Positions 25,669 to 34,593 of a DNA stretch of 64,000 nt are shown here, piece after piece. Source of the DNA: Halomonas citrativorans (GTDB lineage Bacteria; Pseudomonadota; Gammaproteobacteria; Pseudomonadales; Halomonadaceae); contig NZ_FUKM01000063.1 in the NCBI RefSeq assembly GCF_900163645.1, positions 1-64,000 of the forward strand, in the 5' to 3' direction. Both the position numbers and the translations under genes were made by a program. Numbering within the stretch: position 1 is the first letter of the stretch; the number at the start of each line of letters is the position of its first letter. The notes below the pieces were generated by a model, which worked only from the letters and a program-made list of their open reading frames with translations, ran no database searches and had not been told where the DNA came from.

Positions 25669-27147
25669 TCAACTTGCCTTCTGCTGGGTAAAGGTGGGTG
25701 CTGCCTTAAACTGTCGCATCAAGCCAAAGTAGAACGCGCCTCCTAATCCTGCACCAATGAGCCAACCGTAGCCGCCCAAGCTTGAAAGGGCGGGGACTAA
25801 CACCGTAGAGAGTGAGAAAAGCGCTGCACCACCGAACGCAATCAGCGCACGCGTATTCCAGCCGTTGGTGTAGTAGTAGGTGCTGCCTGGTTTCGATGAG
25901 AACAGCGCCTGAATATCCAGCTGTTGGCGTTTAATCAGGTAATAGTCCACCACGATAATGCCGTAGAACGGGGCGACGATGGCGCCTAGCGCATTTACGA
26001 AACCGGGAATGCCGATCTGGCTGATAAACGATATCCAGAAGGCGCCGACAAAGAAGGCGATAACGGCGGTAATCAAGCCACCCACCTTAAAGCTGATTTT
26101 GCTGGGAAAGAGGTTGGCCAGGTCATAAGCGGGCGGAATAAAGTTGGCGACCAGGTTAATGCCCACGGTAGCGGCAAAGAAGGTGAGGGCGGCGATGATG
26201 GTCAGCGGTAATGAATCAACGCGCTCAACAATGTCGGCGGGGTTGGTGAGCGCCTCGCCAAACAGTACCAGCGTACCGGCAGTAATAATAAGCGCGATAA
26301 ACGAGAAAAACGCCACGTTAAGCGGTAACCCAAGCAGGTTGCCCAGCTTCATTTGCCGCTCAGTTTTTACAAAGCGGGTAAAGTCGCCAAAGTTGATCAC
26401 CACGGCCGCAAAGTAGGCCACCATGGTGCCTACAATGGCAAGAAACGCGCCTACGGCGCCCATGTTTTGCTCACCGCTTCCGCTAAAGATGGTTCCAATG
26501 GCGGGCAGCAACTCGTCTCCTGCCTGGTACCAGACAATCCCCATCAGCACGACCATAACCACGTACACCAGCGGGCCTGCCAGGTTTAAAAAGTGCTTAA
26601 TCCGTTCGATGCCTTGCCAGAAGATCGCGATTTGAAAAAGCCACACGATGACAAAAGACACCCATGCGACGCCAGAAAGCCCAAGGAAGGTCATGCCACT
26701 GCCCGCACCAATAAAGGCGGTAATCAGCAGGGCGACTGCCGTTGATGCGAAATAGGTCTGCACGCCGTACCAAAAGATACCCACAATCGCGCGTAGCATG
26801 GCAGGCAGGTTGGCACCGCGCACACCCATGCTGGCGCGCACCATCACTGGGAAAGGGATGCCGTATTTAACGCTTGGTTTACCCGTGAGGTTCACCAAGT
26901 ACATCACAATAACACCGGCTAGGATAATCGCTGCCATCACTGCCCAGCCGTTCAAGCCATAGGTGAGGAACAGCGATGCCGCGAGGGTATAACCAAACAG
27001 GCTTTGGATATCGTTGGACCACACGTTAAAGATTTCAAATGCACCCCAGGTACGTGCCTGGGGCTTTAAGGGGGCCAAGTCTTCATTATAAAGCGAGGGA
27101 TCGAACTGCTTGATATCAAGATCGCTGTTAGGCGGTTGCTCATGCAT
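25669..27147 (-). CDS. NCS1 nucleobase/allantoin permease
   Basis: This hydrophobic permease of about 492 residues belongs to the NCS1 family (nucleobase:cation symporter-1) and has about 12 membrane segments. Signatures are the WSNDIQSLFGYTL opening, VKYGIPFPVMVRASMGVRGAN and the VDYYLIKRQQLDI loop near the C-terminus. NCS1 members carry uracil, cytosine, purines, hydantoins or allantoin. The ureide genes just beyond suggest allantoin or a hydantoin. I start at ATG 27147 because GAGAGAG lies 5 nt upstream; a farther ATG at 27165 lacks a ribosome site. It lies 64 nt after a second, distinct NCS1 gene. Confidence 0.88.
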   Translation of the reverse strand: MHEQPPNSDLDIKQFDPSLYNEDLAPLKPQARTWGAFEIFNVWSNDIQSLFGYTLAASLFLTYGLNGWAVMAAIILAGVIVMYLVNLTGKPSVKYGIPFPVMVRASMGVRGANLPAMLRAIVGIFWYGVQTYFASTAVALLITAFIGAGSGMTFLGLSGVAWVSFVIVWLFQIAIFWQGIERIKHFLNLAGPLVYVVMVVLMGIVWYQAGDELLPAIGTIFSGSGEQNMGAVGAFLAIVGTMVAYFAAVVINFGDFTRFVKTERQMKLGNLLGLPLNVAFFSFIALIITAGTLVLFGEALTNPADIVERVDSLPLTIIAALTFFAATVGINLVANFIPPAYDLANLFPSKISFKVGGLITAVIAFFVGAFWISFISQIGIPGFVNALGAIVAPFYGIIVVDYYLIKRQQLDIQALFSSKPGSTYYYTNGWNTRALIAFGGAALFSLSTVLVPALSSLGGYGWLIGAGLGGAFYFGLMRQFKAAPTFTQQKAS

Positions 27148-27211
27148 GGCAGGCTCTCTCTGCATTAATCGTCAGCACGGCTACACGTGTGCAGCCGCCG
27201 GTTGGGAAGGG

Positions 27212-28570
27212 TTAGCGTGTAAAACGCTGGCAGGCGGGCCAGTGTTTCATCAGTAGGTAATAGGTAAGGCCGGCGGGAATTAAGCTGGCGTACCAGGAGA
27301 CCGCAGAGAAAGAGAGAGCTGCCAGGATGCCCACCGCGGTCGCAACGAGAGCCGCTTTATTGACGCCTTGATAAGGGCCGGTGGGATCGTAGAGCTTGCT
27401 GATATCCAGCGTGCGGCGGCGGATGATGTAGTAATCCACCACCAGGATGGCAAAGATAGGGCCAAGAAAGGCCGAGTAGGTTTGGACAAACAGCTGTAAA
27501 CCGGCGGCCGAGCCAGGTTGAACCAGCTTCCAGGGGAAGGTGGCAAACGCTAATAGGCCGACAATGACGGTCGCGACCGGGAACTTGATCTTGAAGATGT
27601 CCATTAGTACATAGGTAGGCGGCACCACGTTGTTCAGTACATTGGTCGTGACCTGGGCAAAGGCGATAAACAGCAGAGTGGTCATTAGTAGCGGCGTGTT
27701 ATCCACTGCATTGGCAAACACCTGAATGGGGTCTGCGGTGCCTGTGGCTTCCGACACCATGTAGCCGATCAGGCCCATAAACAGCGTGCAGGGTAGAATT
27801 GACATGGCGTAAATGGTGGTAAGCAGGCTCTGGGCCGTGCCTTTTTTATGTTCACGTGAGTAGTCGCTGACGTTAAGCATCATGGTGCTGTAGATGCCTA
27901 AAAAGAGCATGGTGGCGCCCCAGAATGGCATACCCCAAGAGCCTTCCATGGTGAACAGGCTGGCGGATAATTCATCGCCATAGCGCTGCACCGTGGCGTA
28001 AAACATGTACATCAGCGATGCCAAAATAAACGCGCTGCCGATATTTTCCAGCCACTTGATGCCTTGAAAGCCCATCACCGAAAGGCCGATTTGCAGGAAT
28101 TGGAAGGTAATAAAGTAAAACACCAGGTTATCAAAGCCGAATAGGGTCGCTGACACCATGTTGAGTGCCCCTGCGCCAATCCAGCTTTGAAAGCCGTACC
28201 ACACCACGGCAGGCAACGCGCGAACCAGACCGGGAATACGCGTACCGGTAAACCCAAATGCACTGCGCGCCTGCACCATAAACGGAATGCCGTATTTGTA
28301 GCCCGCCGCACCGTTAATCGCCAGCGCAATGCCGATGACAAAGCACCCGATGGCGATGGCAAGCGTTGCCTGTAGCAGGTTTAACGTACCTACAACGCTT
28401 GAGCCCATGGCAAAGGTACCGATGGAAACGCAGCCACCAAACCAGGCCAGAAAGTAGGAGCCTCGCCCCATAATTCGGGTACCCTGGGGGGCCAAGCTTT
28501 CCTCCCCGAGGGCTTTGGTGCGCGCTGTAGAAGAGTCTTCTGACGCAAGAGCAGCATTTGAAATGCTCAT
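27212..28570 (-). CDS. NCS1/cytosine-purine permease, second copy
   Basis: This 452-residue permease is of the cytosine/purine (NCS1) type. Visible motifs are GRGSYFLAWFGGCVSIGTFAMGSS, KYGIPFMVQARSAFGFTGTRIP and VDYYIIRRRTLDI, which parallels the neighbour's VDYYLIKRQQLDI. It differs strongly from the permease at 25669-27147 and is not a recent duplicate. It is the first of the two leftward permease genes and follows the racemase-family gene with a 143-nt gap. A role in uptake of a purine, allantoin or hydantoin is inferred from its neighbours; the sequence does not distinguish them. Confidence 0.87.
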   Translation of the reverse strand: MSISNAALASEDSSTARTKALGEESLAPQGTRIMGRGSYFLAWFGGCVSIGTFAMGSSVVGTLNLLQATLAIAIGCFVIGIALAINGAAGYKYGIPFMVQARSAFGFTGTRIPGLVRALPAVVWYGFQSWIGAGALNMVSATLFGFDNLVFYFITFQFLQIGLSVMGFQGIKWLENIGSAFILASLMYMFYATVQRYGDELSASLFTMEGSWGMPFWGATMLFLGIYSTMMLNVSDYSREHKKGTAQSLLTTIYAMSILPCTLFMGLIGYMVSEATGTADPIQVFANAVDNTPLLMTTLLFIAFAQVTTNVLNNVVPPTYVLMDIFKIKFPVATVIVGLLAFATFPWKLVQPGSAAGLQLFVQTYSAFLGPIFAILVVDYYIIRRRTLDISKLYDPTGPYQGVNKAALVATAVGILAALSFSAVSWYASLIPAGLTYYLLMKHWPACQRFTR

Positions 28571-28713
28571 GATGTCGTCCTCGCAAGATTATGAGTATTG
28601 TTGGTTTCTCAGGTTTTAGCCTGAAAGATGCTTGCGGCATGGCGTACTACTGGACGTTCTGGTTCTTTTACGAATGCACTGCTTAACGAATTTCTGACCT
28701 TCTGATGTCCGTG

Positions 28714-29466
28714 CTATTTAAGCGGCAATTGAAGGTTTGATAGGGCTGCAAACTTACCGGTAAAAGGCTTGGGTCGTGGGTAAGCAAGGTCGCCATGTTT
28801 GCTGGTATGCAGTCCCAAGCCGACCAGGGATTCTGCAAGCTTCAAGGCTGCGCTTACACCTTCAACGACGGGTATGCCCACTTCGCGGCTAATCTGTTGG
28901 GTGAGGTTCGCCATGCCGCCACAGCCCAGCACAATGGCGCCGATATCATCTTCATCCCTAGCACGGCAGCACTCCTCGACAATTCGGGTAAACGCCGCAT
29001 CGGGGTGGTGCTCAAGGTCTAGTACCGGAATTTCAGCGGCGCGAATGCGTCGGCAGTGGTGGCGAAAGCCGTACTGCTCAAGCAGGTGCTCGGCAATAAT
29101 GCCGGTACGCCCCAGGGTGGTAACAATGGAGAAGCGCGTGCTGATTAGCGTGGCTAAATGGAAGGCTGCCTCTGCAATGCCAATCACCGGGGCACGGGTT
29201 AACTCACGCGCGGCAAGCAGACCAGGGTCGCCAAAGCAGGCCACAATATAGGCATCAATACCGCCTTGTTGCTCACCTTTAAGCACCTCTTCGGCCACGC
29301 CTACCGCGCTTACAACTTCATCAAAATGGCTTTCAATGGAAACCGGACCTGATTCAGGTTGAGACGCGCTTATGTGGGTCCCCGGAGAGGCGTAAAGCTC
29401 AGCAGCCTGCCCAATGGCTTGGGTCATGGATGCCGTCGTATTGGGGTTAATAATATGTATGTGCAC
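28714..29466 (-). CDS. Asp/Glu/hydantoin racemase family protein (allantoin racemase candidate)
   Basis: This 250-residue member of the Asp/Glu/hydantoin racemase family opens with MHIHIINPNTTASMT as in HyuE and Dcg1. The two catalytic cysteines are present: Cys77 in IVACFGDPG and Cys182 in VLGCGGMANLT. Hydantoin racemases in ureide operons act as allantoin racemases (HpxA in Klebsiella), which convert R- to S-allantoin. Here it diverges from the allantoinase gene puuE and precedes two NCS1 permease genes on the minus strand. Allantoin racemase is therefore the best guess; a general hydantoin racemase is the alternative. A TTTTGTATACAAAA palindrome lies 35 bp upstream. Confidence 0.85.
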   Translation of the reverse strand: MHIHIINPNTTASMTQAIGQAAELYASPGTHISASQPESGPVSIESHFDEVVSAVGVAEEVLKGEQQGGIDAYIVACFGDPGLLAARELTRAPVIGIAEAAFHLATLISTRFSIVTTLGRTGIIAEHLLEQYGFRHHCRRIRAAEIPVLDLEHHPDAAFTRIVEECCRARDEDDIGAIVLGCGGMANLTQQISREVGIPVVEGVSAALKLAESLVGLGLHTSKHGDLAYPRPKPFTGKFAALSNLQLPLK

Positions 29467-29500
29467 AGCACGCGATCCTATAGGTAAACAATTCGAGGTA

Positions 29501-29514
29501 TTTTGTATACAAAA
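29501..29514. promoter_or_regulatory. TTTTGTATACAAAA palindrome (racemase side)
   Basis: A perfect 14-bp palindrome lies 35 bp from the racemase start and 224 bp from puuE. It shares the TTGTATACAA core with 29675-29684. The paired arrangement across a divergent promoter region fits a GntR-type regulator (inference). Confidence 0.55.
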
Positions 29515-29674
29515 ATAGGGGGCTTTATCGCCAAGAGCAAGGTCTTTACTCTCATTAAAAAGGCTAATAGATTCGAATACGCACTCAGGCTTAGAGTTTT
29601 TTAAGTTACAAGAGGTGTGATGTGTTGGTCAGTCATTCCTGGGCATATTGCCGTGGACTATTAATGTGTTTATT

Positions 29675-29684
29675 TTGTATACAA
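29675..29684. promoter_or_regulatory. TTGTATACAA palindrome (puuE side)
   Basis: A perfect 10-bp palindrome 54 bp upstream of puuE, identical in core to the site at 29501-29514 (ATTTTGTATACAA is shared). Proposed operator of the ureide gene set. Confidence 0.55.
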
Positions 29685-29737
29685 GACTGATCAATTAATT
29701 AAATTTATACGCTTGGTGATAACCGAAGGGCCCGCTG

Positions 29738-30676
29738 ATGACGCTAACCACTGACCTCTGCTATCCGCGTGACTTAAAGGGCTATGGGCGCACACCGCCG
29801 CATGCCAACTGGCCAGGCAAGGCCAAAATCGCCGTGCAGTTCGTCCTCAACTATGAAGAGGGTGGGGAGAACTGCGTGCTGCACGGAGATAATGGCTCTG
29901 AGCAGTTTTTATCCGAGATTATCGGCGCGGCCAGTTACGCCGACCGCCACTTGAGCATGGAGTCGATATACGAGTACGGCTCTCGGGCAGGCGTGTGGCG
30001 GATCCTTCGCGAATTTGAGCGGCGGGGGCTGCCTTTAACGGTATTCGGTGTGGCGATGGCGCTAGAGCGAAACCCTGATGTCGCCCAGGCATTCAAAGAG
30101 TTGGGGCATGAGGTCGCGTGCCACGGCTACCGCTGGATTCACTACCAGGAAGTAGCCGAACACATTGAGCGTGAACACCTGCAAAAAGCCGTGGAGATAT
30201 TTCAGCGCTTATACGGAGAGAAGCCAACGGGGTGGTACACCGGGCGCGATAGCCCCAATACCCGTAAGCTGATTCTGGATGAAGGCGGTTTTCTTTACGA
30301 TAGTGACTATTACGGCGACGATCTGCCCTTCTGGACGACCGTTACCGACAGCCAAGGGAGTGATCACTCTCATCTGATTGTGCCCTATACGCTGGACACC
30401 AACGATATGCGCTTTGCTGCGCCGCAGGGCTTCAATACGGCGGATCACTTCTTTACTTACCTACGCGATGCCTTTGATGTGCTGTATGAAGAGGGTGAAG
30501 AAGCGCCCAAGATGCTCTCTATCGGTATGCACTGCCGCTTGTTGGGGCGCCCGGGACGTTTCCGCGCCCTACAGCGCTTTTTGGACTATATAGAGACCCA
30601 TGATCGCGTATGGGTCGCCCGACGCGTCGATATCGCCCGTCACTGGGCGAAACACCATCCGCCCGTTACCTCATAA
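29738..30676 (+). CDS. puuE: Allantoinase PuuE (polysaccharide-deacetylase fold)
   Basis: This 312-residue NodB-fold protein is typical of PuuE, the cofactor-independent allantoinase of Pseudomonas that hydrolyses S-allantoin to allantoate. The start region RDLKGYGRTPPHANWPGKAK and the AVQFVLNYEEGGENCVLHGD segment (about 31-50) are diagnostic, as are GWYTGRDSPNTRKL and YDSDYYGDDLPFW. It is unrelated to the metal-dependent AllB family. It is first of three rightward genes (puuE, allE, allA) that continue the ureide pathway. The gene ends 11 nt before allE. No uricase or transthyretin-like gene lies in this window. Confidence 0.93.
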   Translation: MTLTTDLCYPRDLKGYGRTPPHANWPGKAKIAVQFVLNYEEGGENCVLHGDNGSEQFLSEIIGAASYADRHLSMESIYEYGSRAGVWRILREFERRGLPLTVFGVAMALERNPDVAQAFKELGHEVACHGYRWIHYQEVAEHIEREHLQKAVEIFQRLYGEKPTGWYTGRDSPNTRKLILDEGGFLYDSDYYGDDLPFWTTVTDSQGSDHSHLIVPYTLDTNDMRFAAPQGFNTADHFFTYLRDAFDVLYEEGEEAPKMLSIGMHCRLLGRPGRFRALQRFLDYIETHDRVWVARRVDIARHWAKHHPPVTS

Positions 30677-30687
30677 AAGGTCATTCA

Positions 30688-31518
30688 ATGAGCAACCCAG
30701 TTTATTATGCCCCTCAAGGCGGGCATCCACCGCAAACCCAAATAACGGCGGATCGGGCCGTTTTTACCGAAGCTTACGCGCTAATCCCGAAAGGCGTCAT
30801 GCGCGATATCGTCACCAGCAACCTGCCGTTTTGGCAGGGCACCCGTGCTTGGGTGCTGGCGCGGCCGCTCTCCGGCTTCGCCGAGACCTTCTCTCAGTAC
30901 ATTATGGAAGTGCAGCCCGGCGGCGGAAGCGACAAGCCCGAGCCTGAGGAGGGTGCCGAAGGTGTGCTGTTCGTGGTCGAAGGCGAGCTGTCGCTGAGTC
31001 TGGACGGCGTGCGCCATGCCTTGGCGCCGGGCGGCTATGCGTTTATTCCGCCGGGCGTGGAGTGGCGAGTGCGCAATGAATCCCGCGAGCCCGTTCGCTT
31101 TCACTGGATTCGCAAGGCCTTTGAGTACGTGGATGGCCTTGATGTACCGGAAGCCTTCGTCACCAACGAGCAGGCGATCACGCCCAGTGAGATGCCTGGC
31201 ACGGAAGGGCGCTGGTCGACCACTCATTTCGTCGACCCTAACGATGTGCGCCACGACATGCACGTCACCATCGTCAACTTCCAGCCCGGCGGCGTGATTC
31301 CGTTTGATGAAACCCACGTCATGGAGCATGGCCTTTACGTGCTGGAAGGCAAGGCGGTGTATCACCTGAACCAGCAGTGGGTGGAAGTGGAAGCGGGGGA
31401 TTTCATGTGGTTGCGCGCTTTCTGCCCTCAGGCTTGCTATGCCGGCGGTCCGGGGCCGTTTCGCTACCTGCTTTACAAGGACGTCAATCGCCACGCAAAG
31501 CTCAAGCTCTTTCGCTGA
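30688..31518 (+). CDS. allE: (S)-ureidoglycine aminohydrolase
   Basis: This 276-residue bicupin protein (YlbA/AllE/UGHY) hydrolyses S-ureidoglycine to S-ureidoglycolate and ammonia. The C-terminal cupin carries the expected Mn ligands Glu208, His210, His214 and Gln248 (FDETHVMEHG and CPQACYAG), matching the E-x-H-x3-H plus Gln pattern of the E. coli enzyme. The N-terminal cupin covers about 60-140. I chose ATG 30688, which follows AAAGG and begins with the typical MSNPVYYAPQGG. It lies between puuE and allA. Allantoate amidohydrolase (AllC), which makes its substrate, is not encoded in the window. Confidence 0.93.
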   Translation: MSNPVYYAPQGGHPPQTQITADRAVFTEAYALIPKGVMRDIVTSNLPFWQGTRAWVLARPLSGFAETFSQYIMEVQPGGGSDKPEPEEGAEGVLFVVEGELSLSLDGVRHALAPGGYAFIPPGVEWRVRNESREPVRFHWIRKAFEYVDGLDVPEAFVTNEQAITPSEMPGTEGRWSTTHFVDPNDVRHDMHVTIVNFQPGGVIPFDETHVMEHGLYVLEGKAVYHLNQQWVEVEAGDFMWLRAFCPQACYAGGPGPFRYLLYKDVNRHAKLKLFR

Positions 31519-31548
31519 AGTAAAGGAGAAAGCCATGAGGAGGCCAGC

Positions 31549-32040
31549 ATGCTGACACTCACCGCCGAGCCGTTGACGAGTGAGGCCTTCGCGCCTTTTG
31601 GCGAGGTCATCGACGCGCGCGAGTCACCCTCGTTTGCCATTAACGCCGGGCGTACCCAGCGCCATCACGACCTGGCGAAGGTGCAGACCCTAGGTGAAAA
31701 CGCCCACACGCTGATCAATCTGTTTGTGAGTCAGCCCGTTTCCTTACCGCTTGAATTAACCTTTTTAGAGCGCCACCCTCTGGGCAGCCAGGCATTTATG
31801 CCGCTGCATCAGGAGCGTTTTATTGTGGTGGTCGCACCGCTAGGCGAGACGATTGATCCAAAGGCAGTGCGTGCGTTTGTTACCGACGGCCGCCAGGGAG
31901 TTAACTACCGAGCGGGCACTTGGCATGCAATACAGTCGGTGCTTGAGCGTGAAGGCGAGTTTTTAGTGGTGGATCGCGGTGGCGAAGGTAATAACTGCGA
32001 AGAGTGTTCGCTCGAAATTACGGTCGATTTACGCGAATAA
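31549..32040 (+). CDS. allA: Ureidoglycolate lyase
   Basis: This 163-residue ureidoglycolate lyase (AllA family) splits S-ureidoglycolate into glyoxylate and urea. Visible family features are the N-terminal PLTSEAFAPFGEVIDA (8-23), the LELTFLERHPLGSQAFMPL segment and the TWHAIQSVLE motif near the C-terminus. The final stretch VDRGGEGNNCEECSLEI is conserved. It starts 30 nt after allE and ends the ureide operon. Its glyoxylate could feed the class V aminotransferase or malate synthase elsewhere. Both start and length fit the family. Confidence 0.94.
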   Translation: MLTLTAEPLTSEAFAPFGEVIDARESPSFAINAGRTQRHHDLAKVQTLGENAHTLINLFVSQPVSLPLELTFLERHPLGSQAFMPLHQERFIVVVAPLGETIDPKAVRAFVTDGRQGVNYRAGTWHAIQSVLEREGEFLVVDRGGEGNNCEECSLEITVDLRE

Positions 32041-32124
32041 CTTGTGCACACGCCTTACGGTTGTCATCCTGGTGGTCTTATACTGATACGCTAATGACAA
32101 ACCCCGTGATTGTTTAGGAAAACT

Positions 32125-33594
32125 ATGAACGCACAGACACATATCCCGCTTCGCCGTACCAAAATTGTTGCCACCCTGGGACCCGCCAGTGACCGTGAGG
32201 GTGTTTTGGAGGCAATGCTGAAAGCGGGGGTAGATGTCGTACGTTTGAACTTCTCCCACGGTACGCCCGATGATCATCGTCAGCGTCTTTTACGGGTGCG
32301 CGAAATTGCTGCCAAGCTGGGGCGCAGCGTGGCAGCACTGGGGGATCTCCAGGGCCCCAAAATTCGCATTGCCCGCTTTAAAGAGGGCATGGTCGCCCTG
32401 AAAGAGGGGCAGCCGTTTGTGCTGGATATGGCGATGGACAGTGATGCAGGCGACGTTCATCAAGTGGGCTGCGACTACAAAACCCTTGCTCAGGATGTGG
32501 GCGCTGGCGACCGCCTGCTGCTGGATGATGGCCGTGTGGTGTTGGACGTTACCCGTGTAGAAGGCCAGCAGGTTCATACCCAAGTGGTAGTAGGGGGCAA
32601 ACTCTCCAACCACAAGGGTATTAACAAGCAGGGCGGTGGGCTTTCTGCCCCGGCGCTAACGGATAAAGATAAACAGGATTTAAAAACCGCCGTTGAGATT
32701 GGCGTCGATTACCTGGCGATTTCTTTCCCGCGCCATGCCGAAGATATGCTTGAAGCGCGTCGGCTGTTGGGCGAAGAGGGTAAAGAGATTGGCTTGGTGG
32801 CCAAGGTTGAACGTGCCGAGGCCGTTGCCGATGAGGCAACGCTTGACGGCATTATTGAAGCCTCTGAAGCGGTCATGGTGGCACGCGGTGATCTGGGCGT
32901 AGAGATTGGTGACGCCAAACTGGTGGGCGTGCAAAAGCGCATGATCAAGCGCGCCCGCTCGCTCAACCGTGCGGTGATTACCGCCACCCAAATGATGGAA
33001 AGCATGATCTCGGCGCCGCTGCCTACCCGCGCTGAAGTGTTTGATGTGGCCAATGCCGTGCTGGATAGCAGTGATGCCGTGATGCTTTCAGCGGAAACTG
33101 CCGCAGGCGACTATCCGGTGGAAACCGTGGAAGCCATGGCGCGTGTCTGTTTGGGCGCTGAGCGTGAAAAGGTGGCCCAAGAGTCGGGCCACCGGATTCA
33201 TGAAGGCTTTACTCGCCCCGATGAAACTATCGCCCTTTCAGCGATGTATGCCGCCAACCATATGACCGGTGTGGCTGCGATTGCCTGCATGACCGCCTCC
33301 GGTTATACACCCTTGATTGCCTCGCGTATTCGTTCTGGTTTGCCGATTGTCGGCCTTGCCCATAACCCCATCGCGCAGCGGCGTATGGCGCTTTATCGTG
33401 GCGTCGTGTCGCTCCCGTTTGATACGTCAGAAATGAGCGCGACCGAGCTTAATCGCCGTGCGCTGGAACTGCTGGTACAGCATAAGCTTGCTGAGCCGGG
33501 GGATCATGTCATCCTGACGCGGGGCGATCACATGAATGCCCATGGCGGTACCAATACGATGAAAGTCATGACGATTGATCAGCCTGCTGACTAA
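32125..33594 (+). CDS. pykA: Pyruvate kinase
   Basis: This 489-residue pyruvate kinase turns phosphoenolpyruvate and ADP into pyruvate and ATP. It closely follows the E. coli PykA (type II) pattern: [14 protein letters not shown] near the start, [44 protein letters not shown], the catalytic [13 protein letters not shown] and [14 protein letters not shown]. The A/B barrel and the C-terminal allosteric domain (about 350-489) are complete. The ATG at 32125 is preferred; the upstream TTG at 32110 adds only a short non-conserved lead. The next gene begins 13 nt downstream, so a two-gene transcript is likely. Confidence 0.97.
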   Translation: MNAQTHIPLRRTKIVATLGPASDREGVLEAMLKAGVDVVRLNFSHGTPDDHRQRLLRVREIAAKLGRSVAALGDLQGPKIRIARFKEGMVALKEGQPFVLDMAMDSDAGDVHQVGCDYKTLAQDVGAGDRLLLDDGRVVLDVTRVEGQQVHTQVVVGGKLSNHKGINKQGGGLSAPALTDKDKQDLKTAVEIGVDYLAISFPRHAEDMLEARRLLGEEGKEIGLVAKVERAEAVADEATLDGIIEASEAVMVARGDLGVEIGDAKLVGVQKRMIKRARSLNRAVITATQMMESMISAPLPTRAEVFDVANAVLDSSDAVMLSAETAAGDYPVETVEAMARVCLGAEREKVAQESGHRIHEGFTRPDETIALSAMYAANHMTGVAAIACMTASGYTPLIASRIRSGLPIVGLAHNPIAQRRMALYRGVVSLPFDTSEMSATELNRRALELLVQHKLAEPGDHVILTRGDHMNAHGGTNTMKVMTIDQPAD

Positions 33595-33607
33595 AGGACC
33601 TGCCTCC

Positions 33608-34144
33608 ATGAACCCGACTCGTCGTCTTATGCTAAAAGCTGCATTAGGTTTGCCTTTAGTCGCGCTGCTTCCCGGTACGGTTTGGGGCGCGCTCGCTTGG
33701 GCTGAGGGTGCTGACCCAGAGAGCGATTTACTGTCCCTGGCTATTCATAGTGACGGAGGCCCGCACCGGCTGGAAGTGGAAGTGGCCAAAAGCGCGGCGC
33801 AGCGTCAGCGAGGGTTGATGGAGCGTGAATCGCTGCCTGAAAACCGCGGCATGCTGTTTCGTTTTGAGAGCGAGCAGCCTGCTGGCAACACTTTTTGGAT
33901 GTACCGCACGCGCATTGTGCTGGATATCGCGTTTATCGATCAGGAGGGGCGTATCGTAGCGATTAACACCATGCCTCCCTGTGAGGCCAGTGTTCCGACC
34001 AATTGTCCCTCCTATCCGGCAGGTGCCGCCTTTTGGGCAGCCCTTGAAGTCAATGGCGGCTACTTCGCCGAACGCGGTATTAAAGTGGGCGACTGTATTT
34101 CGATTCCGGATCAAGCCGGCTTCTGCAAGCCCATCGATCAATAG
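33608..34144 (+). CDS. DUF192 family secreted protein
   Basis: This 178-residue exported protein has a hydrophobic signal sequence (about 8-28, LKAALGLPLVALLPGTVWGALA; no lipobox). The DUF192 domain follows, with RQRGLMERESLPENRGMLF, FWMYRTRIVLDIAFID and the C-terminal VNGGYFAERGIKVGD, which match the conserved core. The function of the family is unknown; it is often periplasmic. Two cysteine-containing elements (PPCEASVPTNCPSYPAG) suggest a disulfide. It lies 13 nt after pykA, probably by chance coupling. A strong terminator on this strand is not present until the 34.5 kb region. Confidence 0.85.
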   Translation: MNPTRRLMLKAALGLPLVALLPGTVWGALAWAEGADPESDLLSLAIHSDGGPHRLEVEVAKSAAQRQRGLMERESLPENRGMLFRFESEQPAGNTFWMYRTRIVLDIAFIDQEGRIVAINTMPPCEASVPTNCPSYPAGAAFWAALEVNGGYFAERGIKVGDCISIPDQAGFCKPIDQ

Positions 34145-34190
34145 GCATCTGCAAAGTGTCGGTCGGTGCTTGCATCGCCATAAGAAACGG

Positions 34191-34229
34191 TAAAAAGGAA
34201 CCACATCACGCTTAAGGCGTGGGTGGTTC
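34191..34229 (-). terminator. Minus-strand terminator without an assigned gene
   Basis: GAACCAC (34198-34204) pairs with GTGGTTC (34223-34229) and CACGC with GCGTG inside, giving 12 paired bases with a small bulge. Read on the minus strand it is followed by CCTTTTTACC, the standard terminator layout. No leftward gene precedes it. Confidence 0.6.
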
Positions 34230-34496
34230 TTGCCGTTGCCGGAGTGCAGGTAGCGAGTACCCAGGGAGCCTTCGTGCGGGCTTTGGCGCCCAGGGTTTTA
34301 GTGGTTGTATTTTGGCTACCCCCGTCTATTGAGCTATACCTTATTAAGCAGCCAGCCTCCAGGCGGCCCAAGCAGGTTTTCGGGAAGTTTGATTGCTTAT
34401 CTCATACCCCCTATGCAAAAGAGGCATAGCAATTAACGGTGACTAAACGTTACGTAGCGTTAGAGTCGTGTTTCAATAGGCGCCGCACGTATACTT

Positions 34497-34533
34497 GAAG
34501 CCACGCATTGGCTTCGCTAATTAGCGTTTTTTT
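34497..34533 (+). terminator. Plus-strand terminator-like hairpin
   Basis: GAAGCC (34497-34502) pairs with GGCTTC (34510-34515), and a short CGCTAATTAGCG palindrome runs directly into seven T (34527-34533). It could end a plus-strand transcript from pykA-DUF192 or a small RNA. Confidence 0.5.
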
Positions 34534-34569
34534 CGCTAAAGTAGTTAAGGTCGGCACTACAGGATGTCG

Positions 34570-34582
34570 AACTGTAACAGTT
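34570..34582. promoter_or_regulatory. AACTGT-A-ACAGTT palindrome upstream of TAXI operon
   Basis: A perfect 6-bp inverted repeat with single-base centre about 100 bp upstream of the TAXI start. It fits a dimeric regulator site; no regulator gene is adjacent. Confidence 0.4.
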
Positions 34583-34593
34583 TGTCTTGAAAA

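Noticed and set aside
34138-34430. Overlapping open frames on both strands (77 and 68 residues)
   Set aside because: No ribosome site, no recognisable domain, and the minus-strand frame reads through a terminator-like hairpin. I treat the region as non-coding or a repeat.
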